Assembly (NCBI RefSeq): GCF_000224785.1
Contig: NZ_AGAV01000015.1
Span: 310,001-374,000 of the forward strand
DNA length: 64,000 nt
Direction: 5' to 3'
Origin: Lentibacillus jeotgali
GTDB lineage: Bacteria > Bacillota > Bacilli > Bacillales > Amphibacillaceae
The notes below the pieces were generated by a model. It was not told the DNA's origin, made no database searches, and saw nothing but the letters and a program-made list of their open reading frames with translations. A program made the translations under genes and the position numbers. Of the stretch, positions 35,746-45,239 are shown in pieces. Position 1 is the stretch's first letter; each line of letters opens with the position of its first letter.

Positions 35746-37041
35746 TTAAGCGTTTGAGGGCGGTGCTGCTGGCTTTTTGAACAAATACCCGGTTAACCCG
35801 CCAACGATCGCCGGAACAACCCATCCAAGTCCAAGTGAGAAAAAGGGTAGGTATTCCATGATCGATGTAATGGCAGGCATTTTGAGGCCGAACGCCGCAA
35901 GACCATCATACAACGCCGTAACAGCTGTGAGCAGTATAGCGCCCCGGTACACAGCCTGAGCTCCGCCAAATGATTTATGCAAAAACGTCAGAATGATTAG
36001 CACAATCGCTATCGGATAAATAAACGTCAGGACGGGCACGGATACGCTTATAATGGTATTCAGTCCCTGGTTGGCAATCAGGTAGCTGGCGAACGTGACC
36101 AATGTAATAATCCATTGATATGAAACACCGCTCAGCTTATGGAAAAACTGGCCGCATGCCACGACAAGACCGACTGATGTTGTAAAACACGCCAAAGCAA
36201 CAATAACTCCCAGCAAAAGCGCGCCAAATGTTCCAAACATCAAATCAGCCGCGCCTGACAGAATAGCCCCGCCGTTGGAAAAGCTGCCTTCAGATGCCAT
36301 CCGTGAACCAATCCAGCCAATGGATGTGTAGACAGTTATCAGCCCGACGCCTGCAATCATTCCGGCTTTCAATGTTGATTTAACCAGTCCTTTGCTCGAA
36401 GAAATGCCGCGGTCTTTGAAGGCGCCTACGACGATGATGCCAAACGCAAGTGCTGCAATCGCATCCATTGTCAGATAGCCTTCAACAAAGCCGGTGAAAA
36501 ATGGGGATTGCATATATTTCTGACCAGGAGCTTCCGGTACAGAATTAAGCAGTAAGAATCCTCCGACGCAAAGGATGATAATCGTAAGTACTAACAAAGG
36601 TGTTAAGAACTGGCCAATCCGGCCAACCATTTTTGACGGATTTCTGCTTACTGCATAGACAAGCACGAAAAAGATCGTCGTAAACAGGAATAATATCAAT
36701 GCCGATCCACTTGTAAATGGTTCCATGCTCATTTCAAATGCGACAGTGGCTGCACGGGGGATGCCGAAAAATGGCCCGATCGCAAGGTACACCACTGACG
36801 TGAACACTAAGCCGAATAATGGGTGTACACGGTCAGCGAGTTCTCTTGCATCGTTTTTGACAAACGAAACGGCAGCGACCGCAAGCACAGGGAGACCGAC
36901 ACCAGTAATGACAAAACCGGCAATTGCCGACCAAAAGGACGTTCCGGACTCGATTCCTAAAGTCGGCGGATAAATCAGGTTACCTGCACCAAAAAATAGT
37001 GCAAATAACATAAAACCGATGATGATAGAGTCTTTGTTCAT
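35746..37041 (-). CDS. brnQ: Branched-chain amino acid transporter BrnQ
   Basis: A 431-residue LIVCS-family carrier for leucine, isoleucine and valine, driven by Na+ or H+, with about twelve membrane helices. The N-terminal block FMLFALFFGAGNLIYPPTLG is the family signature. A CodY-like box lies upstream, which fits the usual control of this uptake system by branched-chain amino acids. Confidence 0.93.
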   Translation of the reverse strand: MNKDSIIIGFMLFALFFGAGNLIYPPTLGIESGTSFWSAIAGFVITGVGLPVLAVAAVSFVKNDARELADRVHPLFGLVFTSVVYLAIGPFFGIPRAATVAFEMSMEPFTSGSALILFLFTTIFFVLVYAVSRNPSKMVGRIGQFLTPLLVLTIIILCVGGFLLLNSVPEAPGQKYMQSPFFTGFVEGYLTMDAIAALAFGIIVVGAFKDRGISSSKGLVKSTLKAGMIAGVGLITVYTSIGWIGSRMASEGSFSNGGAILSGAADLMFGTFGALLLGVIVALACFTTSVGLVVACGQFFHKLSGVSYQWIITLVTFASYLIANQGLNTIISVSVPVLTFIYPIAIVLIILTFLHKSFGGAQAVYRGAILLTAVTALYDGLAAFGLKMPAITSIMEYLPFFSLGLGWVVPAIVGGLTGYLFKKPAAPPSNA

Positions 37042-37079
37042 AATGATTTTTCCCTTCTATTATTAGACACAAAAGATTA

Positions 37080-37094
37080 AAAAGTCAGAAAATA
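37080..37094. promoter_or_regulatory. Candidate CodY box upstream of brnQ
   Basis: AAAAGTCAGAAAATA matches AATTTTCWGAAAATT at 11 of 15 positions. It lies 39 nt before the brnQ start, in what is probably the leader or promoter. This is a weaker match than the two opp sites. Confidence 0.4.
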
Positions 37095-37404
37095 TGGGCT
37101 AAAATAATTTAATTGCCATAAAACAAAGATAGTCTAACAAGGCAGATTATAACTTGTCAATGTGTTTCAGACGTTATGTATGACGTTTTTGTGTGGGCCG
37201 TTTAAGACAAGGCAGCCATTTTTTAATATTTAATTGTTTACATTTACTTTCTGCCCATTTAAAATAACTTTACCTACACTAACTGGCAGTATTTCTTTAC
37301 AAATTATACGAAACGAAGTCAAGTGGAAGGGGCGGAGATCACGCCTATAAGGACTGCTCATTCCCCTGCAGGCGGCGGAAGTCTTCTGTAGATCGCCGCT
37401 TTTA

Positions 37405-37510
37405 TTTTAACAGGCAGTAAGTTATCGATACCATATAAGTCAAGCGGGATTCAACAGGCTGCAAAGGTCCGGTTCGCTCATCTGGGAATAAGGGAGTAAC
37501 ATTCCACTGA
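37405..37510. repeat. Composite hairpin repeat, degenerate copy
   Basis: TTAACAGGCAGTAAG, then AGCGGGATTCAACAGGC, then TGCAAAGGTCCGGTTCGCTC. These are the ordered blocks of the composite family. The terminal CATTCAGTGGG hairpin is not preserved. The rest of the gap from 37042 to 37571 holds no gene that I can see. Confidence 0.45.
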
Positions 37511-37571
37511 TTACAAATTCACTTGATATTACGGCTATTTATGGAAAGTATATATTTAAGGGGGGACAGTT

Positions 37572-39434
37572 ATGGTTCCATCTCTTTTGTTTGAAGTTAT
37601 GTTAGTCGGTCTCCTTGGGATAGGTTCTCAATGGGTTGCCTGGCGGTACAGACTGCCGGCAATTGTTATCATGTCCATTACCGGTTTACTGGCAGGGCCT
37701 GTTCTGGGACTTATGAACCCTGAGGAAGACTTTGGGGATTTATATAATCCAATCATATCTGTTGCAGTTGCCATCATTCTTTTTGAAGGCAGTCTGAATT
37801 TGAGCTTCAAAGAAATCCGGGGTCTTGGAAGGCCCGTGTTCCGGATTTCAACGATCGGTGCATTTTTGGCATGGATCCTCGGATCTCTGACAGCCCATTA
37901 TATTGCAGGTCTCAATTGGGCCGCCGCATTTGTCATCGGCGGGTTGTTTATTGTGACAGGACCTACTGTCATCATGCCGCTCCTGCGACAGTCAAAACTG
38001 AAGCCGCGCCCTGCTAAAATCCTTAAATGGGAAGGGATTATTGTCGATCCGATCGGTGCACTGCTTGCTGTTTTTGCTTTTGAAATTATCACGTTTCTGA
38101 CTGCAAGCAGCCCGGATGGTTCACAACTGCTCATATTCTTTGCGGCATCCCTTTTTGCCGTTATATTGGGCTGGGGGTGCGGCAAAGGGATCGGCTGGAT
38201 GTTCGAAACGGGGCATATTCCGGAATTCCTGAAATCACCTGCCGTGTTCATTGTTGTCATCGCCTGTTTTACGCTTGCAGATGAAATTGTCCATGAAACG
38301 GGGCTTTTAGCTGTGACGTCCATGGGGATGACCCTGGCCAATATGGGAATCAGTTCAGTTGCAGACATGCGCCATTTCAAGGAAAACGTGTCGCTCTTGC
38401 TGATCTCGGCAATCTTTATTATGCTGACAGCGTCACTGGACATGGAGACACTGCTGAAAGTATTAGACCCGAATATTATAGGCTACGTACTGCTTATGAT
38501 GCTCATTGTCCGACCTTTGTCCATTTTCCTGTCAACCATCGGAACGGACCTGGCTTTAAATGAAAAAATACTGCTGAGCTGGATTGCCCCAAGGGGTATT
38601 GTGGCGCTCACGGTTTCCGGATACTTCGCTTCAATATTGAGCGAGGGGGGATATGCGGATGCGACACTTATTACAACAATTACGTTCGCACTTGTGTTTA
38701 CGACCGTTGTTGCGCATGGGTTTTCGATCGGCTGGCTTGCCAACAAGCTGCATCTTTCCATGGAAGGCAGGCCGGGAACCCTAATTGTCGGGAGCAATAA
38801 TTTCACGGTGAACCTGGCACGATCGCTGCAAAAAGCAAAGGCACCAGTCATCATTGTCGATACATCCTGGGAAAGACTGCGGAAAGCCCGTGAAGCAGGA
38901 ATCCCATTCTATCACGGGGAAATGTTGTCGGAACAGACAGAATATCATCTGGACACGATCCCTTACGACTATATGATTGCTGCAACTGAGTATAATTCAT
39001 ACAACGCTCTTGTCTGTACAACATTCATGCCGGAGTATGGCAGGACAAATGTATTTAAGGTGAGTCCATATCGCCACGATCTGAATGGCATGGGCGATAT
39101 CGTCAATAAAGTCGGGGGCAGGATTTTGTTCAGACAGGATCTATCCTTGGCAGATCTGAATGAGAAAACCAGACAGAATTATATTTTCCGTCAGACGAAC
39201 ATCACCAATCAATACAGCTATAAACAATACTTAAATGAGAAAGACGAAAATACTGTATTGCTTTATATTATGAAGCCATCAGGCATAATGAAGTATTACT
39301 CGGAAGAATTGCGGGTGACACCGGAACCTGGTGATACGGTCGTTAGTCTGACACCGCCGGTTAAGGAAAAGCAGAAAATCCAGAGACGTCTGGAGAACCA
39401 GCGGAGCAATGGAAATGGAAAAAGTAAACAATGA
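37572..39434 (+). CDS. CPA1 family sodium/proton antiporter with RCK-like domain
   Basis: A 620-residue secondary transporter. About twelve to thirteen membrane helices (residues 1-395) carry the CPA1 sequence FIVTGPTVIMPLLRQ and GIIVDPIGALLAV, whose aspartate is the usual ion-binding residue. A cytoplasmic TrkA-N/RCK-like nucleotide domain follows (about 400-520, GTLIVGSNNFTVNLARSLQ), then a charged C-terminal tail. It probably exports Na+ (or K+) in exchange for protons. GGGGG precedes the ATG, and it is monocistronic with a terminator after it. Confidence 0.88.
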   Translation: MVPSLLFEVMLVGLLGIGSQWVAWRYRLPAIVIMSITGLLAGPVLGLMNPEEDFGDLYNPIISVAVAIILFEGSLNLSFKEIRGLGRPVFRISTIGAFLAWILGSLTAHYIAGLNWAAAFVIGGLFIVTGPTVIMPLLRQSKLKPRPAKILKWEGIIVDPIGALLAVFAFEIITFLTASSPDGSQLLIFFAASLFAVILGWGCGKGIGWMFETGHIPEFLKSPAVFIVVIACFTLADEIVHETGLLAVTSMGMTLANMGISSVADMRHFKENVSLLLISAIFIMLTASLDMETLLKVLDPNIIGYVLLMMLIVRPLSIFLSTIGTDLALNEKILLSWIAPRGIVALTVSGYFASILSEGGYADATLITTITFALVFTTVVAHGFSIGWLANKLHLSMEGRPGTLIVGSNNFTVNLARSLQKAKAPVIIVDTSWERLRKAREAGIPFYHGEMLSEQTEYHLDTIPYDYMIAATEYNSYNALVCTTFMPEYGRTNVFKVSPYRHDLNGMGDIVNKVGGRILFRQDLSLADLNEKTRQNYIFRQTNITNQYSYKQYLNEKDENTVLLYIMKPSGIMKYYSEELRVTPEPGDTVVSLTPPVKEKQKIQRRLENQRSNGNGKSKQ

Positions 39435-39435
39435 C

Positions 39436-39472
39436 AAGAGAAGGCTGTCCGGATAGGGCAGTCTTTTTTAGT
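39436..39472 (+). terminator. Terminator of the antiporter gene
   Basis: GGCTGTCC and GGGCAGTC form a stem with one G-U pair, followed by TTTTTT. Confidence 0.75.
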
Positions 39473-39524
39473 GGCAGCTTCAGCTTGAGACCGTCAAACA
39501 TGGGCGCGAGCGCTTCCCCCCAGA

Positions 39525-39562
39525 AATAAAAACGGGATGTCCATCACAGGCACCCCGTTAAA
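39525..39562 (-). terminator. Terminator of the small coiled-coil gene
   Basis: On the minus strand AACGGGGTG and CATCCCGTT pair with small mismatches around a short loop, followed by TTTATTTC. Confidence 0.7.
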
Positions 39563-39564
39563 TT

Positions 39565-39744
39565 CTAATCCATCTCATCCATTTTTTTGTTCAATTCAGC
39601 CAGCCGCTCCTCGATTTCAATTAATTTTCTTTCGCCGGCCGATGTATTGACGCCAAACGAGGTGGCTTTTTCCACGTCGCCCTGAATCCGTATATAATCC
39701 GATTTCAGTTCTGCCATTTCCGCTTCGATTTGCGATTTTGTCAT
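39565..39744 (-). CDS. Small coiled-coil protein, possibly SE1832 family
   Basis: A 59-residue, almost entirely helical protein (MTKSQIEAEMAELKSDYIRI...) with heptad-like leucine and isoleucine spacing and no membrane segment. ATG at 39744 has GGGAG 8 nt upstream. Short proteins of this type are common in Bacillales and carry the label SE1832. I place it there from memory and with limited certainty. No function is known. Confidence 0.7.
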   Translation of the reverse strand: MTKSQIEAEMAELKSDYIRIQGDVEKATSFGVNTSAGERKLIEIEERLAELNKKMDEMD

Positions 39745-39833
39745 GATTATCACTCCCACCTAACAGTTTAGCTGAGATTCCCTTTACAAAACAAGGGGGT
39801 TGTGCACGCTGCCTTTTACCATAAGACCCGCCA

Positions 39834-40916
39834 TTAAATCAATGCATCCTCCTCATCCTTTTGCGCATCCTGATAGGTGTGGTAAAAGTGACTGATAATC
39901 GTTTTAACCACCGCGTATAATGGGATTGCAAACAGCATCCCTAGCAGGCCTCCGATACTTCCAGCGGCAAGCACAATTGTGATGACCGTCAATGGGTGCA
40001 GGTGCAGCGCTTTGCCCATCACGTTTGGTGATACCAAGTTACCCTCAATCTGCTGGGCAACAATCATAACGATGGCTATCCACACTGGCATGAGCGGGTC
40101 CTGAAAGACTCCGACTATAATGGCCGGTGTTACCGCCAGATACGGACCGATAAACGGGATGACGCAGATCACCATACCGAAGATTGCCAGTGTCAGGGCA
40201 TAGTTCAGGTTGATAATCGAATAGCCGATATACAACAGAACACCGATGCAAAGCGCGACAATCAGCTGTCCCTGAATGTAAGATGTTAAGGTCTCATCAA
40301 TTTTATATAAAAGCGACCGGATGTTGGCTGCTTTCTTTTTTTCAAAAAACTGCGTAATAAACGGAACAAACTTTTCCCCGTCCTTCAACATGAAAAACAG
40401 GAAAAACGGTATCAGCACCAAAGCAAATAGAATACTGATAAACTCGCCGATGAATCCAAAAATGAAAGACATGGTCGATTCAATATAGGATTGCAGGTTC
40501 GAAGTGATGTTGTTAATCGTTTCATTCACTTCGGGCGGGATGGAATTTTGGTTGTCCTGCCAATAATCAATAAAATCCTCTACAGCTGAAACCCATCCCG
40601 GTATATTGTTGATCAGGGTGGAAAATTGACTTTGCAAAATCGGGAAAATATATCTGGAGACTATGAACAGGGCAACGACTAAAATGATAAACACGCCCGT
40701 GATTGCCAATATCCTGTGCAGCCGCAGTTTTTCCAATAAATGCATCAGGGGCCGGGTTATGTAAAAAAGCAACCCTGCACCGATGATTGGAAAAGCGACG
40801 GCACCTACGTATTGGAAGATTGGATCGAAAATGAAGTTAGCTGCCTTTATGAGCAAAATCAGCAGAAATACAAGAATAAACAAAATCAGCGTCTGGAACC
40901 AGCGTTTTTGAATCAA
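39834..40916 (-). CDS. AI-2E family transporter (YtvI/YdbI/PerM-like)
   Basis: A 360-residue polytopic protein with about eight hydrophobic segments and a central extracytoplasmic or amphipathic region (about 90-150). The family C-terminal block reads QIEGNLVSPNVMGKALHLHPLTVI. The superfamily is named for autoinducer-2 export, but several Gram-positive members act in ion homeostasis, so the substrate is open. The C-terminal tail is acidic. Confidence 0.85.
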   Translation of the reverse strand: MIQKRWFQTLILFILVFLLILLIKAANFIFDPIFQYVGAVAFPIIGAGLLFYITRPLMHLLEKLRLHRILAITGVFIILVVALFIVSRYIFPILQSQFSTLINNIPGWVSAVEDFIDYWQDNQNSIPPEVNETINNITSNLQSYIESTMSFIFGFIGEFISILFALVLIPFFLFFMLKDGEKFVPFITQFFEKKKAANIRSLLYKIDETLTSYIQGQLIVALCIGVLLYIGYSIINLNYALTLAIFGMVICVIPFIGPYLAVTPAIIVGVFQDPLMPVWIAIVMIVAQQIEGNLVSPNVMGKALHLHPLTVITIVLAAGSIGGLLGMLFAIPLYAVVKTIISHFYHTYQDAQKDEEDALI

Positions 40917-41113
40917 CTATCATCACAACTTTCCTGTGTAAGATCACTTTTGAACAACTTCATAAATCTATTCTAACCGTTCTCAAGATTAATAGAAAGC
41001 TATTTTTATATTTTTACCAGTACGACACATGTGTAAACATGGAAAATAGAAGACAGGCCAAAAGTATGATAGAATGCCTATTAAAGATTGATGTCGAAAA
41101 GGGTGAGGACGCA

Positions 41114-42850
41114 ATGAGTCACTGGGAAAATGTATACGAGAAATGGCGTTCATTTGAAAGGTTGAATCCGGATCTGAAACAGGAACTGGATATGCTAGCT
41201 GATAACCAAAAAAAATTGGAAGATGCATTTTATACTGAATTGACCTTTGGAACTGGTGGTATGCGCGGCGAACTCGGTCCGGGGACTAACCGGATGAACA
41301 TTTATACTGTCAGGAAGGCTGTTAATGGACTGGCCAATTATTTGCAGGACTACGTTGAGGATGTACACGAGCGAGGGGTTGCTGTTGCTTATGACTCCAG
41401 ATATAAGTCACAGGAATTTGCACTTGAGACGGCAAAGGTGCTTGGGGCGCACGGGGTTAAGTCATATGTGTTTGATACCATTCATCCGACGCCGTTGCTC
41501 TCGTTTGCCGTAAGATATCTGGGAACCGCTGCCGGTGTTATGATAACGGCAAGCCATAACCCGCCGGAATACAATGGTTTCAAGGTATACAATGAAGATG
41601 GCGGACAGATTATACCTGAGGAAGCGAGTGACATCATCGATTATATCCAGGAAACTGAAGATGAATTGACAGTTTCTTATCTTGAGCAAGACGAGCTGGA
41701 AGAACAGAAAATGCTTAACTGGATTGGCTTGGAAGCTGACAATGCCTATTTGGAACAGCTGGCAGGAATATCCAGGCTGGATGCTGGTGAGCGGCAGCAG
41801 GATAAAGATTTACAGATTGTTTTTACACCGTTGCATGGCACAGCTCATGACCTGGTATTGAGGGGATTGGAACAGCTAAAATTTAATCATGTAGATGTGG
41901 TAGAGGAACAGGCTGTGGCAGATCCAGAGTTTTCAACCGTTGAGTCGCCAAACCCGGAAGAGCACCAGGCCTTTACGATGGCGATTGAACTTGGCAAACG
42001 AACAAATGCGGATGTGTTAATCGGGACAGATCCCGATGCTGACCGGCTTGGGGTAGCCGTTAAAGATTCATCCGACGCATACACGGTGCTGACAGGAAAT
42101 CAGCTTGGCGCATTAATGCTGGATTATATCCTGAACCATAGCGATCCCGCTTTGCCGGGAGATGCCCGGCTGATAAAAACAATTGTCACATCCGAACTTG
42201 GACGAAAAATTGCTGGCAATTATGGTGTTGAAACAATTGATACACTGACAGGATTTAAATATATCGGTGAAAAAATCCGGCAATTTGAATCAACTGGTGA
42301 GACATTCGTTTTCGGTTATGAGGAAAGCTACGGCTATTTGGTCAGCGATTTTACCCGGGATAAAGATGCTGTCCAGGCGGCCGTTCTTGCCTGTGAAATG
42401 GCTTATTATTGGAAGAAACAGGGCAAGACACTTTTCGATGTGCTGCACGACCTCTATGAAAAATATGGCTATCATCTGGAGGACATGTCCTCACTGACGT
42501 TAAAAGGAAAAGAGGGCGCAGAAAAAATAGCTTCCATTATGGAGACAATCCGGAAAGAACCCTTAACAGAGGTTGGAGGCCTGCAGGTTAAGTATGTTGA
42601 GGATTATTTGGCAGGTGAACGGACTGCAATCGGCACGAACCGGACGGAGACGATAGAACTGCCACAGGAAAATGTCGTGAAATACATTCTGGAAAACGAC
42701 AGCTGGATTTGCCTGCGCCCGTCAGGAACCGAACCGAAAATCAAATGTTATTATGGTGTGTGCGAACCAGGCAAACAGGAAAGTCAAGAACGCCTCGCCA
42801 GCCTGAAACATGATATGGAAGACGTCATCAATAACATTCATAACGATTAG
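41114..42850 (+). CDS. pgcA: Alpha-phosphoglucomutase / phosphomannomutase PgcA
   Basis: A 578-residue cytoplasmic enzyme that interconverts glucose 6-phosphate and glucose 1-phosphate for glycolipid, teichoic acid and UDP-glucose synthesis. The phosphoserine lies in ITASHNP (Ser147), the Mg-binding loop is TDPDADRLG (Asp306, 308, 310), the sugar loop is GYEESYGY and the phosphate-binding site reads RPSGTEPKIK. ATG at 41114 is used because GGGTGAGG precedes it and the length matches B. subtilis PgcA. An earlier in-frame ATG at 41039 lacks a site. Confidence 0.93.
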   Translation: MSHWENVYEKWRSFERLNPDLKQELDMLADNQKKLEDAFYTELTFGTGGMRGELGPGTNRMNIYTVRKAVNGLANYLQDYVEDVHERGVAVAYDSRYKSQEFALETAKVLGAHGVKSYVFDTIHPTPLLSFAVRYLGTAAGVMITASHNPPEYNGFKVYNEDGGQIIPEEASDIIDYIQETEDELTVSYLEQDELEEQKMLNWIGLEADNAYLEQLAGISRLDAGERQQDKDLQIVFTPLHGTAHDLVLRGLEQLKFNHVDVVEEQAVADPEFSTVESPNPEEHQAFTMAIELGKRTNADVLIGTDPDADRLGVAVKDSSDAYTVLTGNQLGALMLDYILNHSDPALPGDARLIKTIVTSELGRKIAGNYGVETIDTLTGFKYIGEKIRQFESTGETFVFGYEESYGYLVSDFTRDKDAVQAAVLACEMAYYWKKQGKTLFDVLHDLYEKYGYHLEDMSSLTLKGKEGAEKIASIMETIRKEPLTEVGGLQVKYVEDYLAGERTAIGTNRTETIELPQENVVKYILENDSWICLRPSGTEPKIKCYYGVCEPGKQESQERLASLKHDMEDVINNIHND

Positions 42851-42984
42851 ATTGAAAGAATAAGGGGCTATGAGACATTTCCCTTATCATTTTGATTGCA
42901 GACACTCACCATGATTCAGTATTGACATTTCGTGGGATAAGCGGTTTAATAGATATAGAAAATAAACGGAAAATGGAATATTCC

Positions 42985-43097
42985 TGAAGGGGAGTAGCTG
43001 CACAATTAACGTCGTCATTTCGAGATGGATAATCTCCGGCTTAATTGGCAACAAACGTTGTTAGCGAGACCTTTACCACTGACGGTAAGGGTCTTTT
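42985..43097 (+). ncRNA. yybP-ykoY (manganese) riboswitch
   Basis: The diagnostic AAGGGGAGTAGC (42987-42998) and GCGAGACC (43065-43072) elements are present at the right spacing, with internal helices between. The end is a terminator, GACCTTTACC/GGTAAGGGTC then TTTTTT (43068-43097). This class senses Mn2+ and turns on Mn exporters, so the terC gene 52 nt downstream should be induced by manganese. Confidence 0.9.
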
Positions 43098-43148
43098 TTA
43101 TGGTCCTTGCCTGCTGGTGGGGCCATTTTTCATGAAGGGGAGATGACA

Positions 43149-43931
43149 GTGGAAGCACAACTGTTGGTTGAATATTTGTGGGTGCTTGTCGTACTGGTCG
43201 GGCTGGAGGGCCTCCTGGCTGCGGATAATGCGCTGGTGCTCGCTATCATGGTGAAACACCTTCCGCCGGAAAAGCGTAAGAGAGCACTCTTTTACGGGCT
43301 GGCTGGTGCGTTTATATTGCGGTTCGGTTCATTGTTTGTCATTTCATTTCTCGTTGATGTGTGGCAGGTACAAGCTCTTGGAGCGCTCTATCTGTTAGGC
43401 ATATCGGGTAAAAACTTATATGACAAATTCACCAATAAAGAAGACGATGATATAGAAGAAGGAAAGGCGGAAAAGGCTGGCAGCGGCTTCTGGATGACTG
43501 TTGTTAAGGTGGAGTTTGCCGATCTGGCATTTGCAGTCGATTCCATTTTAGCTGCCGTTGCCCTTGCTGTAGCACTGCCGGAGACAGCTTGGCCTGAGGT
43601 TGGCAGCCTTGATGGTGCTCAATTTGCCGTCGTCTTCGCTGGCGGGATGATCGGTCTGATTATTATGCGGTTTGCCGCAAACATTTTTGTGGAACTGTTA
43701 AACAAGCGGCCTGGTTTGGAAATAGCGGCATTTGTCATCGTCGGATGGGTAGGCGTAAAACTTTCGCTGATTGTGCTGGCACATGAGGAGATCGCCTTGA
43801 TTCCGCATGCCTTCCCACATTCAACAGTATGGAAGATTATATTCTATTCTGTTCTTGTGATAATTGCCATTACCGGATGGTTTGCATCTGACAAGATAAC
43901 TGAAAAAACGCCGCAGCATGATCATTCGTAA
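43149..43931 (+). CDS. TerC family metal exporter, YkoY-like
   Basis: A 260-residue integral membrane protein of the TerC/Alx family with about seven helices. The conserved acidic positions are in EGLLAADNALVLAIM and VEFADLAFAVDSILAAVALA, which line the ion path. GTG at 43149 is chosen because AAGGGGAG lies about 6 nt before it. An ATG two codons earlier would abut the site. The Mn2+ riboswitch in front argues strongly for manganese export, as for YkoY in B. subtilis. Confidence 0.9.
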   Translation: MEAQLLVEYLWVLVVLVGLEGLLAADNALVLAIMVKHLPPEKRKRALFYGLAGAFILRFGSLFVISFLVDVWQVQALGALYLLGISGKNLYDKFTNKEDDDIEEGKAEKAGSGFWMTVVKVEFADLAFAVDSILAAVALAVALPETAWPEVGSLDGAQFAVVFAGGMIGLIIMRFAANIFVELLNKRPGLEIAAFVIVGWVGVKLSLIVLAHEEIALIPHAFPHSTVWKIIFYSVLVIIAITGWFASDKITEKTPQHDHS

Positions 43932-43989
43932 CATACGCCAAACTGTCTTTCGGCTGGAAAGATGATTGTTATGAAGGAGTGATAAGATA

Positions 43990-44349
43990 ATGCCGGTAAA
44001 TTTGAAACGGGTTTATGATGAAGCGGATCAACATGATGGTGTTCGTGTGCTGGTCGATCGGGTATGGCCACGCGGTATGTCCAAGGAAAAAGCGCAACTC
44101 GATCATTGGCTGAAGGAAATCGGCCCGTCCAATGATTTGCGCAAATGGTTCGGTCACGATCCCGATAAATATGAGGAATTCAAGCAACAATATAAGGAAG
44201 AGCTTGAAGAAGGCGACCAACAGGAAGAATTACAGAAACTAAAAAATCTCACCAAAGAACATGATAAAAATCTGACATTGCTATTTTCGGCTAAGGATAA
44301 GGAACACAATCAGGCCAGAGTGCTGAAGGAAATACTAGACAGGCAATAA
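43990..44349 (+). CDS. DUF488 family protein
   Basis: A 119-residue soluble protein with the DUF488 hallmark VLVDRVWPRGMSKEKAQLDHWLKEIGPS and LLFSAKDKEHNQARVL near the end. The function is unknown. It follows terC by 58 nt with AAGGAGTG upstream and shares its terminator, so it may belong to the same Mn-responsive transcript. Confidence 0.85.
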   Translation: MPVNLKRVYDEADQHDGVRVLVDRVWPRGMSKEKAQLDHWLKEIGPSNDLRKWFGHDPDKYEEFKQQYKEELEEGDQQEELQKLKNLTKEHDKNLTLLFSAKDKEHNQARVLKEILDRQ

Positions 44350-44361
44350 TTCATGAGACAG

Positions 44362-44393
44362 ATCCCCGCTGCATAGAAGGTGGCGGGGTTTTT
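44362..44393 (+). terminator. Terminator of terC-DUF488
   Basis: CCCCGC and GCGGGG form a stem around a loop of about 13 nt, followed by TTTTT. Confidence 0.8.
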
Positions 44394-44604
44394 AGGCTGT
44401 TTTGCTGCTGCGGAGATCTGACTGTGTACAGACCTATTGTCAGTCTAAATTGTGAACTTCATCATTATGGGCGGATGCTAACATATTTTGCATTGACAGC
44501 TTTGTTTGGTGCCTGAATGTTGGACAAACAGTTTTATAGATGATGTTAATGATTGGTGTTATTCTTGGTACAGCAATACATTATAGTTTGACCGAGGTGA
44601 TCAA

Positions 44605-45045
44605 ATGGCACAGCATTATTTTCATTTAAAAGCAGATTGGCCGGGCGGCAGGAACACCACAGGTTCGATCGATGCCGGCAACTTAAAGACGAAGATTTCC
44701 ATCCCACCTGAAATGGATGGACCGGGAGTAGGCACAAACCCCGATGAAATGTTACTGGGTGCAGCGGCCACATGTTATCTGATAACACTCGCGGCCATGA
44801 TTGAACGCAGAGATCTCCCGCTCAAGGAGATGTCGCTCGATTCTGAAGGGATTGTCGATGTAACAGATGGTATCTTCACATATGAAAAAATCATTCATAA
44901 ACCATACGTTGCACTAAAGGAAGATGCTGAAGACAAGGACTATAAAATGCTGAATAAATTGATCGAAAAAGCCGAATCGGGCTGTATGATCTCCCGTGCC
45001 ATCGAAGGTAATGTAGCGCTGGAACTGCAGCCGGATATTAAGTGA
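44605..45045 (+). CDS. OsmC-type peroxiredoxin, SACOL1771-like
   Basis: A 146-residue cytoplasmic thiol peroxidase of the OsmC/Ohr fold. The two redox cysteines are in place: Cys57 in GAAATCYLITLA and Cys127 in ESGCMISRA, the OsmC peroxidatic and resolving pair. The NPDEMLLGA block before Cys57 is typical. It reduces organic or fatty acid hydroperoxides. GAGGTGATC lies before the ATG. Confidence 0.88.
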   Translation: MAQHYFHLKADWPGGRNTTGSIDAGNLKTKISIPPEMDGPGVGTNPDEMLLGAAATCYLITLAAMIERRDLPLKEMSLDSEGIVDVTDGIFTYEKIIHKPYVALKEDAEDKDYKMLNKLIEKAESGCMISRAIEGNVALELQPDIK

Positions 45046-45076
45046 GCCGGGGTGCTTCCCTCGGGCTTTTTTTTCA
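45044..45076 (+). terminator. Terminator of the OsmC-like gene
   Basis: AGCCGGGG and CCCTCGGGCT pair imperfectly around a short loop, followed by TTTTTTTT. Confidence 0.75.
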
Positions 45077-45095
45077 TAGAAGCAGTTTACCATGA

Positions 45096-45124
45096 TTGAC
45101 ACGTTATGGTTATCTTAGTATATT
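45096..45124 (+). promoter_or_regulatory. Sigma-A promoter of tcyP
   Basis: TTGACA (45096-45101, perfect) and TATATT (45119-45124) are 17 bp apart. Transcription would start near 45131, leaving a leader of about 110 nt that holds the dyad below. Confidence 0.7.
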
Positions 45125-45144
45125 AATAAAGTACATTAGTTTTA

Positions 45145-45173
45145 TCGGAATAATAGATTATAATTCTTTCCGA
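45145..45173. promoter_or_regulatory. Candidate operator in the tcyP leader
   Basis: TCGGAA and TTCCGA are perfect inverted arms 17 bp apart, placed just downstream of the promoter. The AT-rich spacer and GGAAT element recall sites of CymR, the cysteine repressor that controls tcyP in B. subtilis, but I cannot confirm the consensus from memory. Confidence 0.4.
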
Positions 45174-45239
45174 CAGGGAGTCAGTGGGTCATACACCACG
45201 TCTTTCGCATAACCTAACAACAGGAGGGGGAAAACGCGT

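Noticed and set aside
39834-40916. AI-2 exporter and quorum sensing
   Set aside because: The family name is historical and no luxS or lsr genes are nearby, so a signalling role is not supported.
40935-40970. Complete MITE copy near 40.9 kb
   Set aside because: Only a right-end-like TTTGAACAACTTCATAAA is seen. No matching left end was found within 300 bp.
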